From Robertmurraya korlensis (GTDB lineage Bacteria > Bacillota > Bacilli > Bacillales > Cytobacillaceae), in NCBI RefSeq assembly GCF_023715225.1, contig NZ_JAMBNS010000010.1:146353-210352 (forward strand): a DNA stretch of 64,000 nt. The letters run 5' to 3'. The translations under genes and the position numbers were made by a program. The notes beneath the pieces were generated by a model, which was not told where the DNA came from, made no database searches, and saw only the letters and a list, made by a program, of their open reading frames with translations. Shown here one piece after another: positions 1 to 8,900 of this stretch (positions are counted from its first letter, which is position 1; every line of letters begins with the position of its first letter).

Positions 1-13
1 AAGTGCTGGGCTA

Positions 14-949
14 TTACTTTACTAGTTCTAACTCAATTGGGATAAACTCCTCTACAGTCTCACCATTTGCTACTTTAATAGCAGTAGTGATTCCGTTCTG
101 ACCAATAAGAGCTGGTTTTTGTGCAACAGTTGCTGTCATTCTTCCGTCTTCTACAGCCTTAACTGCATCATCCGTTGCATCAAATCCAACAACAACTACA
201 TCTGTTAGACCTGCTGCTTCAATTGCTTGAAGAGCACCGAGTGCCATTTCATCATTATGAGCAAATACTGCTTGAATGTCTTTGTTTCCTTGAAGAATAT
301 TCTCCATAACAGATAATCCTTTTGCCCGATCAAAATCTGCTGTTTGTTTAGCTGCAACTTCTAACGTACTAACTGCGTCAACTGCTTCATGGAAGCCAGC
401 ACCTCGTTCACGTGCAGCTGATGAACCTGGTATTCCCTCAATTTCTACCACTTTTCCTTCATTTCCGATTTGCTCAAGAATAAATTCACCAGCCATCTTT
501 CCTCCAGCAGCATTGTCAGAAGCAATGTGTGAAATGACTTCCCCACCTTCAGCACTTCGATCTAACGTAATTACTGGGACACCTGCACTATTTGCAGATT
601 CAATGGCTGCCACTACAGCTGCTGAATCTGTTGGGTTAACAAGCAATACGTCTACCCCTTGTTGCAGTAAATCTTCGATGTCATTTACTTGCTTTGCTGA
701 ATCATTTTGTGCATCTACCACTACGATCTCAATTCCTTGTGCCTTCGCTTCTTTTTCAGCACCTTCTTTTAATGTCACAAAGAACGGATTGTTTAAGGTT
801 GAGATAGAAAGACCGACTTTAACGGTTTCACTTTTCGTTCCACTTGCTTCTTTTGCCTCTTTAGTTGAACCTGGAGGCTCTGTTGAACAGCCAGCTAACA
901 ATATCATAAACATCGCAAGAAATACGAAACCTTTAAACATATTCTTCAT
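14..949 (-). CDS. rbsB: Ribose ABC transporter, substrate-binding lipoprotein RbsB
   Basis: Extracellular sugar-binding lipoprotein that captures D-ribose and delivers it to the RbsC/RbsA importer. The 311-residue protein starts with a lipoprotein signal peptide whose lipobox is LAGC (Cys about 21), followed by a Ser/Thr/Lys-rich linker and a periplasmic-binding-protein type I fold (start of mature domain VKVGLSISTLNNPFF; later FAHNDEMALGAL and VVVGFDATDDA, typical of RbsB). A strong AGGGGG ribosome site precedes the ATG. It is the last gene of rbsRKDACB. Family assignment is clear; ribose as ligand is inferred from the operon. Confidence 0.95.
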   Translation of the reverse strand: MKNMFKGFVFLAMFMILLAGCSTEPPGSTKEAKEASGTKSETVKVGLSISTLNNPFFVTLKEGAEKEAKAQGIEIVVVDAQNDSAKQVNDIEDLLQQGVDVLLVNPTDSAAVVAAIESANSAGVPVITLDRSAEGGEVISHIASDNAAGGKMAGEFILEQIGNEGKVVEIEGIPGSSAARERGAGFHEAVDAVSTLEVAAKQTADFDRAKGLSVMENILQGNKDIQAVFAHNDEMALGALQAIEAAGLTDVVVVGFDATDDAVKAVEDGRMTATVAQKPALIGQNGITTAIKVANGETVEEFIPIELELVK

Positions 950-980
950 ATAAAAGACCCCCTAATAATAGTTGAATGGT

Positions 981-1925
981 TTATGCTGCTTTTTTTCGAT
1001 CTAGTAAAACGGCAAGTAAAATGACACCTCCTTTAACCACTTGTTGATAAAAGGAGCTCACATTCATGATGTTTAATCCATTATTTAATACTCCAATAAT
1101 TAGAGCACCTATTAACGTTCCAAAAATCCAACCTCTTCCGCCTGAAAGACTTGTTCCTCCTAGTACAACTGCTGCAATGGCATCTAATTCATAGGAAGCC
1201 CCTGCTGTCGGTTGAGAAGAATTCAATCGTGAAGCTAGAATAATCCCTGCTAATGCGGATAAAAAGCCAGTGATTGAGTAAATCCAGATCTTCACTCGAT
1301 CGACACGAATACCAGAAAGTATTGTTGCTTCTTCATTCCCACCAATCGCATACACTCTACGTCCAAATGTCGTTTTCTTTAAAATAAAGTATAAAATGAA
1401 GTATGCCGCCATCATATAAATCACAGGTACAGGAATCCAAGACACATACCCTTTTCCCATCATTTCAAATAATGCATTATCAGATAGTCCTGTAATCGGA
1501 CGTCCATCTGAATACACCAACGTTAAACCTCTATAAATAGTCATGGTTGCAAGTGTTGCAATAAATGGAGCAACCTTCCCTTTTGTAATGATGAATCCAT
1601 TAATCGCACCCATGATTGCTCCTGCCAATAACCCAATTAATATGGCTAAGATTGGATCCATTCCTCCAGCTAGTAAACTAGCAGTTATCGCAGAAGATAA
1701 GGCCAAGATCGAACCAACGGAAAGGTCAATTCCACCAGTTAAAATAACAAAGGTCATACCAAACGCAATAAGTGCATTAATCGATACCTGTCGCATAACA
1801 TTTAGGATATTATCAACCGTCATAAAATTATCGCTAACTATAGCTAAAACAAACGTGATGATAAATAAACCGATTAACGGTCCCAATTTTTGAAGATTTG
1901 ATATCTTTAATGAGGACGCTTTCAT
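981..1925 (-). CDS. rbsC: Ribose ABC transporter permease RbsC
   Basis: Membrane channel of the ribose importer, partner of the RbsA ATPase. The 314-residue protein is almost wholly hydrophobic, with about eight to ten membrane segments, and has the family signature GGIDLSVGSILAL near residue 65 and VLGGTSLSGGRG near residue 260. An in-frame upstream ATG (at 2009) would overlap rbsA by 80 bases. The ATG at 1925 is preferred because a GGAGGG ribosome site precedes it and it starts one base after the rbsA stop codon. Confidence 0.95.
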   Translation of the reverse strand: MKASSLKISNLQKLGPLIGLFIITFVLAIVSDNFMTVDNILNVMRQVSINALIAFGMTFVILTGGIDLSVGSILALSSAITASLLAGGMDPILAILIGLLAGAIMGAINGFIITKGKVAPFIATLATMTIYRGLTLVYSDGRPITGLSDNALFEMMGKGYVSWIPVPVIYMMAAYFILYFILKKTTFGRRVYAIGGNEEATILSGIRVDRVKIWIYSITGFLSALAGIILASRLNSSQPTAGASYELDAIAAVVLGGTSLSGGRGWIFGTLIGALIIGVLNNGLNIMNVSSFYQQVVKGGVILLAVLLDRKKAA

Positions 1926-1926
1926 T

Positions 1927-3423
1927 TTACTTCCCTCCAGTTGCTGCTTGCATGATTTTTTCCTGATCTGCTTCGTTTCTCGATAAGGTTGCTGATACCT
2001 TTCCTTCATGAATAACTAGAATTCGGTCACTCATCCCTAATATTTCAGGCAACTCCGAAGAAACCATAATAATCGCAACACCTTGTTTTGTAAGTTCGTT
2101 CATTAATTGATAAATCTCTTTCTTCGCCCCAACGTCAACTCCTCGCGTTGGTTCATCTAAAATTAAGATCTTCGGTTGAATTCCTAACCATTTTCCAATT
2201 ACGATTTTCTGTTGATTTCCACCGCTTAGTGATTTAACAGATAAATGCTGGCTTGCTGTTTTTACGTGCAGCTTTTGGATGAGGTCCTCCACAAAGTCTT
2301 CTTCTTTTTTGGCAGAAATGACACCCTTATTAGATACCCTCGAGAAGTTGGTTAGCGTAAAGTTTTCTCGAACAGAAAGCCCAAGAACAAGTCCCTCATT
2401 CTTCCGGTCCTCTGTTATAAAGCCAATTCCATGCTGTATGGCCTCGTAAGGAGATTTGATATTTGTTTCCTTTCCATCAATGAACACTTTCCCACTTGAA
2501 AGAGAGCGGTATCCGAAAATGGCCTCCATAATTTCTGTTCTGCCTGCTCCCATCAGACCTGCTACACCAAGAATTTCCCCTTGTTTAACAGAAAAGCTAA
2601 TTCCTTCAAAACTTCCTTTGCTCGTTAAATTCTCGACTTGCAATCTAGTAGAACCCAGCTCCGAAACCCTTTCTGGGAAACGTTCACCTAACTGTCGCCC
2701 TACCATCATTTTGACAATCTCATCAAAGTTGGTTTCTGGAATCGCCTTCGTTCCTATAAACTGACCATCCCGGAGAACAGAAATACGATCACAAATTTCA
2801 AAGATTTCATCCATCCGGTGAGAGATATAAACAATCCCGACACCTTGCTCTCTTAAGGAATTAATTACTTGAAAAAGAGCGTGTATCTCTCTGTCTGTCA
2901 AGGCAGCGGTTGGCTCATCCATAATTAGTACCTCTGTGTGAGCTGCAACAGCTCTAGCAATCTCGATCATTTGCTGTTGACCGACTGAAAGAGTACCTGC
3001 TTCCACATCTGGATCGATATCAATTCCAAGGCGATTTAAGTATTCCTTCGTTTTTGTCTTCATTTCTTTATACTTTATAATCCCAGTCTTCCCGATCGTT
3101 AATTCTTTTCCTAGAAACATATTTTCTGTAACAGATAGATAAGGGATAATATTTAGCTCCTGATGAATAACAGCAATTCCTGTATGTTCAGCTTCTTTCG
3201 TATTTTTAAATTGGACCTCTTTTCCTCTAACCAAAACCGTTCCAGCATCTCTTTCGTAAATCCCTGTTAAAATTTTCATTAACGTTGATTTACCCGCTCC
3301 GTTCTCACCCATTAACGCGTGAACTTCCCCTGGTAAAATCTCAAATTCGACATTTTCTAACACCCTATTACCCGAAAACGCTTTACTAATTCCGCGCATC
3401 TGAACTAAAGGTTGTTGTGTCAT
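1927..3423 (-). CDS. rbsA: Ribose ABC transporter ATP-binding protein RbsA (two ATPase domains)
   Basis: Cytoplasmic ATPase that powers ribose import. At 498 residues it has the usual duplicated architecture. The first domain (about 5-240) has Walker [10 protein letters not shown], signature [14 protein letters not shown] and Walker [11 protein letters not shown]. The second (about 255-495) has the degenerate Walker [10 protein letters not shown], signature [14 protein letters not shown] and [12 protein letters not shown] degenerate second Walker A is normal for sugar importers of this class. The gene abuts rbsD directly and is translationally tight with rbsC. Confidence 0.96.
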   Translation of the reverse strand: MTQQPLVQMRGISKAFSGNRVLENVEFEILPGEVHALMGENGAGKSTLMKILTGIYERDAGTVLVRGKEVQFKNTKEAEHTGIAVIHQELNIIPYLSVTENMFLGKELTIGKTGIIKYKEMKTKTKEYLNRLGIDIDPDVEAGTLSVGQQQMIEIARAVAAHTEVLIMDEPTAALTDREIHALFQVINSLREQGVGIVYISHRMDEIFEICDRISVLRDGQFIGTKAIPETNFDEIVKMMVGRQLGERFPERVSELGSTRLQVENLTSKGSFEGISFSVKQGEILGVAGLMGAGRTEIMEAIFGYRSLSSGKVFIDGKETNIKSPYEAIQHGIGFITEDRKNEGLVLGLSVRENFTLTNFSRVSNKGVISAKKEEDFVEDLIQKLHVKTASQHLSVKSLSGGNQQKIVIGKWLGIQPKILILDEPTRGVDVGAKKEIYQLMNELTKQGVAIIMVSSELPEILGMSDRILVIHEGKVSATLSRNEADQEKIMQAATGGK

Positions 3424-3819
3424 TTAGAAAGTCACTCCTGCATGTAGAATAATGTTGGCATAAGGTGTGATTTCCCCTGTACGAATCACGGCTTTTGCTT
3501 GTTTCGTTTGTTTTTTAAATTCTTCATGGGACACATATGTAATTGTTTGATGTTGGAGTAAATCAACAAGATTTTGTTTCACACTAGGGTTTTTTTCGTG
3601 TATTTCTTCAGCTAATGTGATTTTTTCAACCACCATATCCTCCAAAATAACCTTTAATGTATCAATAAAAGTAGGAGTACCTTGTTTTAATGAAAGATCG
3701 ATACGAATCGTTTCATCAGGGATTGGTAATCCACAATCGGCGATCACAATCGTATCTGTATGACCCAATCTAGATAAAACCTCTGAAATATGGCTGTTTA
3801 ACATTCCTTGTTTTTTCAT
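3424..3819 (-). CDS. rbsD: D-ribose pyranase RbsD
   Basis: Cytoplasmic mutarotase that interconverts pyranose and furanose forms of ribose so that ribokinase can use it. The 131-residue protein has the family N-terminus (MLNSHISEVLSRLGHTD), the conserved IADCGLPIP, and the C-terminal RTGEITPYANIIL. Length is standard. The start overlaps the rbsK stop by four bases (ATGA), showing translational coupling. Confidence 0.96.
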   Translation of the reverse strand: MKKQGMLNSHISEVLSRLGHTDTIVIADCGLPIPDETIRIDLSLKQGTPTFIDTLKVILEDMVVEKITLAEEIHEKNPSVKQNLVDLLQHQTITYVSHEEFKKQTKQAKAVIRTGEITPYANIILHAGVTF

Positions 3820-4733
3820 TTGTCTCCACCCTTTCTTACGTTAAGAAACTCCTCTACCTCTGCTTTTGTAGGCATTCCACCTTGAGCTCCAAGCTTTGTG
3901 ACAGATAATGCCCCTACAGCATTAGCAAATGTACAAGCTTCCTCTAGTGACATTCCTTCACTTAGTGACAATGCAAGTGCCCCATTAAAGGAATCTCCTG
4001 CTCCCGTTGTATCTACCACATCTACTTTGAAACTAGGAATCTCTTTTTCTACTCCATCTTGAAATAGCATGATTCCTTTGGACCCCTTTGTAACGATACA
4101 CTTTGCTTTAATCGCTTTCAGTTCTTCCTCCGTCAATTCCGGTGAGCTCAACAATAACTCTTGCTCATGCTCATTTGGGGTTATGTAATCGATCTGTTCT
4201 AATAGCTCCTTCGGTAAGGCCTGAATCGGTGCTGGATTTAAAATGACTTTTACCTGATGCTTTTTGGCAATTTTTACTGCCTTAACGACACTTTCTAATG
4301 GTATTTCTAGTTGGAGAAGCAGGATATCACTTTCGGCTATTACCTGCTCAAAGCTTTGAACATACTCAGGGGTGACAGCGAAATTCGCTCCTGGTACAAC
4401 AATGATACTATTATCACCGTTTGATAATGTGATGGATGCCGTTCCAGTTGTCGTATGTGTAACCGGTTTCACATACGACGTAATGACTCCTTCAGTTGTT
4501 AAACCTTCCTTCAGTTGGCTTCCAAAAGCATCTTCACCTACACAACCTATCAACGTAACCTCTGCTCCAAGTCTCGTTGCAGCAACCGCTTGATTGGCTC
4601 CTTTTCCACCTGGAATGGTGAAAAAGGATTCCCCCATTAACGTCTCGCCTAGTTTTGGTACTTGGCTTGTTTTCGTGACAAGATCCATATTAATACTACC
4701 TATAACTAGTACCTTCTTTTTCAATTCACTCAC
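3816..4733 (-). CDS. rbsK: Ribokinase RbsK
   Basis: PfkB-family kinase that phosphorylates ribose to ribose 5-phosphate. The 305-residue protein shows the N-terminal GSINMDLV, the GGKGANQAVAATRLG substrate motif near residue 42, and the catalytic signature DTTGAGDSFNGAL near residue 242, whose Asp is the general base in this family. It overlaps the 3' end of rbsR by eight bases and rbsD by four. Confidence 0.96.
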   Translation of the reverse strand: MSELKKKVLVIGSINMDLVTKTSQVPKLGETLMGESFFTIPGGKGANQAVAATRLGAEVTLIGCVGEDAFGSQLKEGLTTEGVITSYVKPVTHTTTGTASITLSNGDNSIIVVPGANFAVTPEYVQSFEQVIAESDILLLQLEIPLESVVKAVKIAKKHQVKVILNPAPIQALPKELLEQIDYITPNEHEQELLLSSPELTEEELKAIKAKCIVTKGSKGIMLFQDGVEKEIPSFKVDVVDTTGAGDSFNGALALSLSEGMSLEEACTFANAVGALSVTKLGAQGGMPTKAEVEEFLNVRKGGDK

Positions 4734-5715
4734 CTCTTGTTTTAGTTGATTGACCTTTATTTATAGTCACTTCTAACTGATGATGCTTCTTCTCAATGAC
4801 CCTACCCTCAATTAAATCTAGTAGCGTTTGAGCAGCTACCGAGCCAATTTCATAGATCGGTTGAGCAATTGTTGTAATTTCTGGATTGGTCATCTTACAG
4901 AGACTGATTCCATCAAAACCTATAACTGAGAGATCTTCAGGAATCTTTTTCCCTAGCTGCATGGCCGCTTTAATGACTCCAACAGCCATTAGATCATTTC
5001 CGGCAAAAATTCCATCAATATCTGGGTTCTCGTTTAACAACTTTCTCGTCTCCTCAGTCGTTTGTTCAATATTAAAGTTTCCACATCGGACGTAGTCTGT
5101 TTCAAACCATGACTCACTTTCTACTTCATTCAGGTAACCAAGGTAACGATCTTCCGCACTTGTGATATTTTTAGGTCCGCGAATATGGGCAATTTTCTTA
5201 CATCCAGTTGATTTTAAGTATTGAACAGCTCTCTTGGCACCCTCTATATTATTTACCGATACACAAGGGATGGCAGGATCAATAAATCGGTCGACCGCAA
5301 CAATGGGTATACCCTTTTCTTCTATGTATTGAGGAGTTAATGTTGAAGTCACGACGATTACGCCATCCACATACTTTTGCTTCATGACCTCAAAGTATTT
5401 CTTTTCTTTCTCTGAGTTATCATCAGAGTTACACAAGATTAATGTGTAATCTTTACTACTCAGAACATCCTCTATCGCTCTTGCCACCTCTGGAAAGAAA
5501 GGATTCGTTATATTTGGGACAATTAAAGCAATTGTCATCGATTGTTTTTTAAAAAGGCTGCGGGCAACCGAATTTGGTTTATAATCTAATTCCTTTATGA
5601 CCTTTAAAACTTTTTTTCTTGTTTCTTCGTTTACATAGCCCGTACTATTTAACACTCTTGATACAGTTGCAACTGAGACCTTCGCTTCTTCTGCAACCTT
5701 CTTAATTGTACTCAA
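4726..5715 (-). CDS. rbsR: Ribose operon repressor RbsR (LacI family)
   Basis: Transcriptional repressor, first gene of the ribose operon. The 329-residue protein has an N-terminal LacI helix-turn-helix (TIKKVAEEAKVSVATVSRVLN, hinge around 45-58) and a sugar-binding domain homologous to RbsB-type proteins (FAGNDLMAVGVIKAA; SVIGFDGISL). Two LacI-type palindromes lie just upstream, consistent with autoregulation. Identity as RbsR rather than another LacI member rests on the operon. Confidence 0.93.
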   Translation of the reverse strand: MSTIKKVAEEAKVSVATVSRVLNSTGYVNEETRKKVLKVIKELDYKPNSVARSLFKKQSMTIALIVPNITNPFFPEVARAIEDVLSSKDYTLILCNSDDNSEKEKKYFEVMKQKYVDGVIVVTSTLTPQYIEEKGIPIVAVDRFIDPAIPCVSVNNIEGAKRAVQYLKSTGCKKIAHIRGPKNITSAEDRYLGYLNEVESESWFETDYVRCGNFNIEQTTEETRKLLNENPDIDGIFAGNDLMAVGVIKAAMQLGKKIPEDLSVIGFDGISLCKMTNPEITTIAQPIYEIGSVAAQTLLDLIEGRVIEKKHHQLEVTINKGQSTKTRGE

Positions 5716-5748
5716 TTACTTCACCTCAAGTTTCCAACTGTGTAATAG

Positions 5749-5768
5749 ATGTGTAACCGGTTACACAT
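5749..5768. promoter_or_regulatory. Probable RbsR operator, perfect palindrome
   Basis: ATGTGTAACCGGTTACACAT is a perfect 20-base palindrome with the CG-centred form typical of LacI-family operators. It lies 34 bases before the rbsR start codon, in the transcribed leader. Confidence 0.75.
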
Positions 5769-5803
5769 TAGGTAAAAAAATAATTTATTGTTGATTAGAT
5801 TTG

Positions 5804-5822
5804 TATGTAACCCGTTACACAT
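5804..5822. promoter_or_regulatory. Probable RbsR operator, promoter-proximal copy
   Basis: TGTAAC-CC-GTTACA half-sites flank a CC centre (5806-5819). This is the same half-site as the perfect palindrome about 54 bases further into the leader. It covers the expected transcription start. Confidence 0.65.
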
Positions 5823-5852
5823 ATTGTAAACGCTTACTGTTTGAGTTGTCAA
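5823..5852 (-). promoter_or_regulatory. Predicted sigma-A promoter of the rbs operon
   Basis: On the minus strand TTGACA (5847-5852) and TACAAT (5823-5828) are separated by 18 bases. Transcription would begin about 5815, inside the downstream operator. The cre site overlaps the -10 element, so both RbsR and CcpA could block RNA polymerase. Confidence 0.7.
5824..5838 (-). promoter_or_regulatory. cre site (CcpA catabolite repression)
   Basis: The + strand reads TTGTAAACGCTTACT, a full match to the degenerate cre consensus WTGNAANCGNWNNCW. It overlaps the -10 region of the rbs promoter, so repression by CcpA in glucose is expected. The assignment is by consensus only. Confidence 0.7.
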
Positions 5853-5935
5853 TCATAAATATAATACTTTTTACACTTAAGCAAACCAATTAAAAAATCA
5901 CTTAGGAACTTATTGCTAATTAGACTTTCTTATCT

Positions 5936-5969
5936 TTATAAAAAGGACTTCTCTCACAAGAAGTCCTTT
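5936..5969 (-). terminator. Intrinsic terminator after the giant Fn3 gene
   Basis: Eleven-base stem (AAAGGACTTCT pairing with AGAAGTCCTTT, six-base loop) followed on the minus strand by a T-run, 10 bases after the stop codon of the Fn3 gene. Confidence 0.88.
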
Positions 5970-5979
5970 CCGCAACACT

Positions 5980-8900
5980 TTATTTCTTCACAATAGCTGT
6001 CGCTTTTCCAACCACTAAATACGTTCCTACATATCCTCGTAATTCTAGCTGTACTTCTCCTGGAGTCCAAGTAAAGTCTGAACGTTCGAACTTGAAATGT
6101 CCTTTTTCAGCTTGCTTATATAAACCGTTATTATCTGTAACAGGAGATACACCATCTAATGTTACCGATGAGACATCAAATGTGGAGGCTTGAAATTCTT
6201 TTGGTAGCGTTGCTTTTACTGTAAAGATTCCTTTGTTTCCGTTAATCACTCGAGGTAATACCTCAAGAGAAACGGGAATATAGACAACCATTGTTTTCTG
6301 TACGACTGTTGACCAACCAGCAGCATCTGTTACTTTTACACTTAACTTGTATTCACCTGGCTGATTTAACGTCACTTGGTCTCCTTTTTTATACGTTTGA
6401 CCGTTAAACGTTACCTCTTCTACTGCAATTCCAGATAGCTCATCTTTAGCTAGGTAGTCTAATGTAATTGTTTCCCCTAACTCGTACTGCCCTTGTACAC
6501 CAAGTAATAGAGTTGGAGCTGTTTGATCAATCTTTACTTCAACTGATTTCACATCTTCTACATTACCTACAGAGTCAACAGAGTAGTAAGAAATGGAGTT
6601 AGCCCCTTCTTTATCTACAGTAAATGTAGTTCCCTCTACATAATCAGAGCCATTAACAGAATAATAGGTTGTTTTTACTCCACTATTCTCATCAGAAGCT
6701 ACTAATTTAACATTTACCGCTTCCTTCACCCAAGTAGTCGGCAGGTCTGCTGTAGTAGTTGGAGCTGTTTGATCAATATTCACTGTGACCGTTTTTACTG
6801 CTTCTTTATTACCTGCAGCATCAACTGAGTAATAAGAGATCTTGTTTATCCCTTCTTCAGTCACTTCAATAGAAGTACCTTCTACATATTCTGAACCATT
6901 AAGTGAATAATAGATTTTTGACACACCACTTAATTCATCACTTGCCGTTAACTCTAGTGTAAATGATTGTGCTACTGTAGGGATTTCATTTACTTGCGTT
7001 GCTGGTGCTGTTTTATCCATTTTCACTAGTGCTGTTTTTACTTCCTCCATGTTGCCCACTTTATCAATAGAGTTGTAAACAATCTTGTTAATGCCTTCTT
7101 GAGTAACTAATACCACTGTTCCTTCAACGATAGGTCCATCATTTAATGAATAATACGTATGAGCTACACCCACTTCGTTATCCGTTGCGGTGAATTCTAC
7201 TAACTCATCTTGGTTGACCCATTCAGTTGGAGCATTCACGGTTGTGACAGGTGCCTCTTCATCGATGATCAGCTTGGCTAACACGGTTTCAGAAGGCTTA
7301 GATTCTCCAAAAGAGTTACTGTAAGATGTTACATAATATAAATGATTAGCGTACGTTAGATTATTAATAGTGTAAGATAGATTATTAATTTTCTCAGCAA
7401 CTAATACAGGCTCTCCATTAATCACTTCATAGATGTTATAGCCATTTGCGTAAGTAACGAAATCCCAAGTGATTCTTGCACTCGTATCGCTTAGAAGCTT
7501 TAAGCTTGCGGTAGGAACTCCCATTACAGGAAACACTACCTTCTCCGTAATCATATTTGACGGTACTGATTCTCCAAAGCGAGTACTGAAAGCAGTTACC
7601 TCATATGAATGAACACCTTCTGCTAAGTTATATATCTTATGGTTTAGTGCAGTTCCTTTATAAACCAATTCTTTTTCTGAACCCTTTACTTTGTACAAGC
7701 GGTATTCATTTGCCCAAGTAACAGCTGGCCAAGAGAACGTAAAATTATTTACAGTTTCCACCCTGTTGTTCACAACTGGAGCTTGTACAACTGGCCAAGT
7801 AAGATTAAAAGTAAGATTTCTTCCTTCAGGTGAGTCTCCAAAACGAGTGCTATAGGAATGTACGACGTATACATAGTCACCCTCTGGCATATTCGTAAAC
7901 GTAGTTGATGTAGATGTAAGTGTTTTAATAAATTCTAATTTCCCATCAACTTTTTGATAGAGTTTGTAACTTGTCGCATACGTTGAAGCATCCCAGCTTA
8001 ACTTAATATCATTTCCGTTCTCTATCGTTTTCGTTAATTTCGCTGGGGCTTGCATGATTGGATGTACCAGTGTGAAATCAAGCTCGCTTCCCTCGGGTGA
8101 CTCTCCGAAACGATTACTGTAAGAACGAACAACATACTCATATTCACCCTCTGGCATATCTACAAATGTCGTGGTTGTTCCTGTTAATGTCTTTTGTAAA
8201 GTTCGTTCTCCATCTTTCACTAGGTAGACACGATATTCTGTTGCAAACGCCGAAACTGACCAAGTTAACTTAATATCATTTCCATTCAAAATTGTTTTTG
8301 CGAGGTTCGCTGGGGCCTGCATGATTGGATGAACCAAGTCTAAAGAGAGTTCGCTTCCCTCAGTTGATTCGCCAAAACGATTGCTATTTGAATGAACAAC
8401 ATATTCATAATTACCTTCTGGCATATTAAAAAATGTGGTTGATGTTCCTGTTACGGTTCTTTGGAAAACGAGTTTTTCATTTACCACCTGATACACCTTG
8501 TAATCTGTTGCAAACGTAGAAGCTGACCAAGTTAATTTTATGTCATTTCCATTCAAAATCGTTTTAGTGAGATTTGCTGGAGCTTGCATGATCGGGTAAA
8601 CCAATTCAAAAGAAAGTTGACCAGACTGTACAGATTCACCAAAACGGTCACTATAGGAATGAATTTCGTATACATAATTACCTTCTGGCATGGTCGAAAA
8701 TGCGGCTGATGTACCATTTACTTTACGAACAAACTGCTTTTCTCCATCTACCACTTGGTAGATTTGGTATGCAGTTGCGTACTGAACAGCATTCCATTTC
8801 AAAGTAATATCATTACCATTCATGATCGTGTAGCTAGCATTTTCAGGCTTAGCCATATCAGGATGTACTAACGTCCCCTCAACTGATGCTCCTTCAGGCG

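Noticed and set aside
1926..2009. Upstream in-frame start that would lengthen RbsC by 28 residues
   Set aside because: It overlaps rbsA by over 80 bases in another frame, has no ribosome site, and the added residues are basic and unlike the family.
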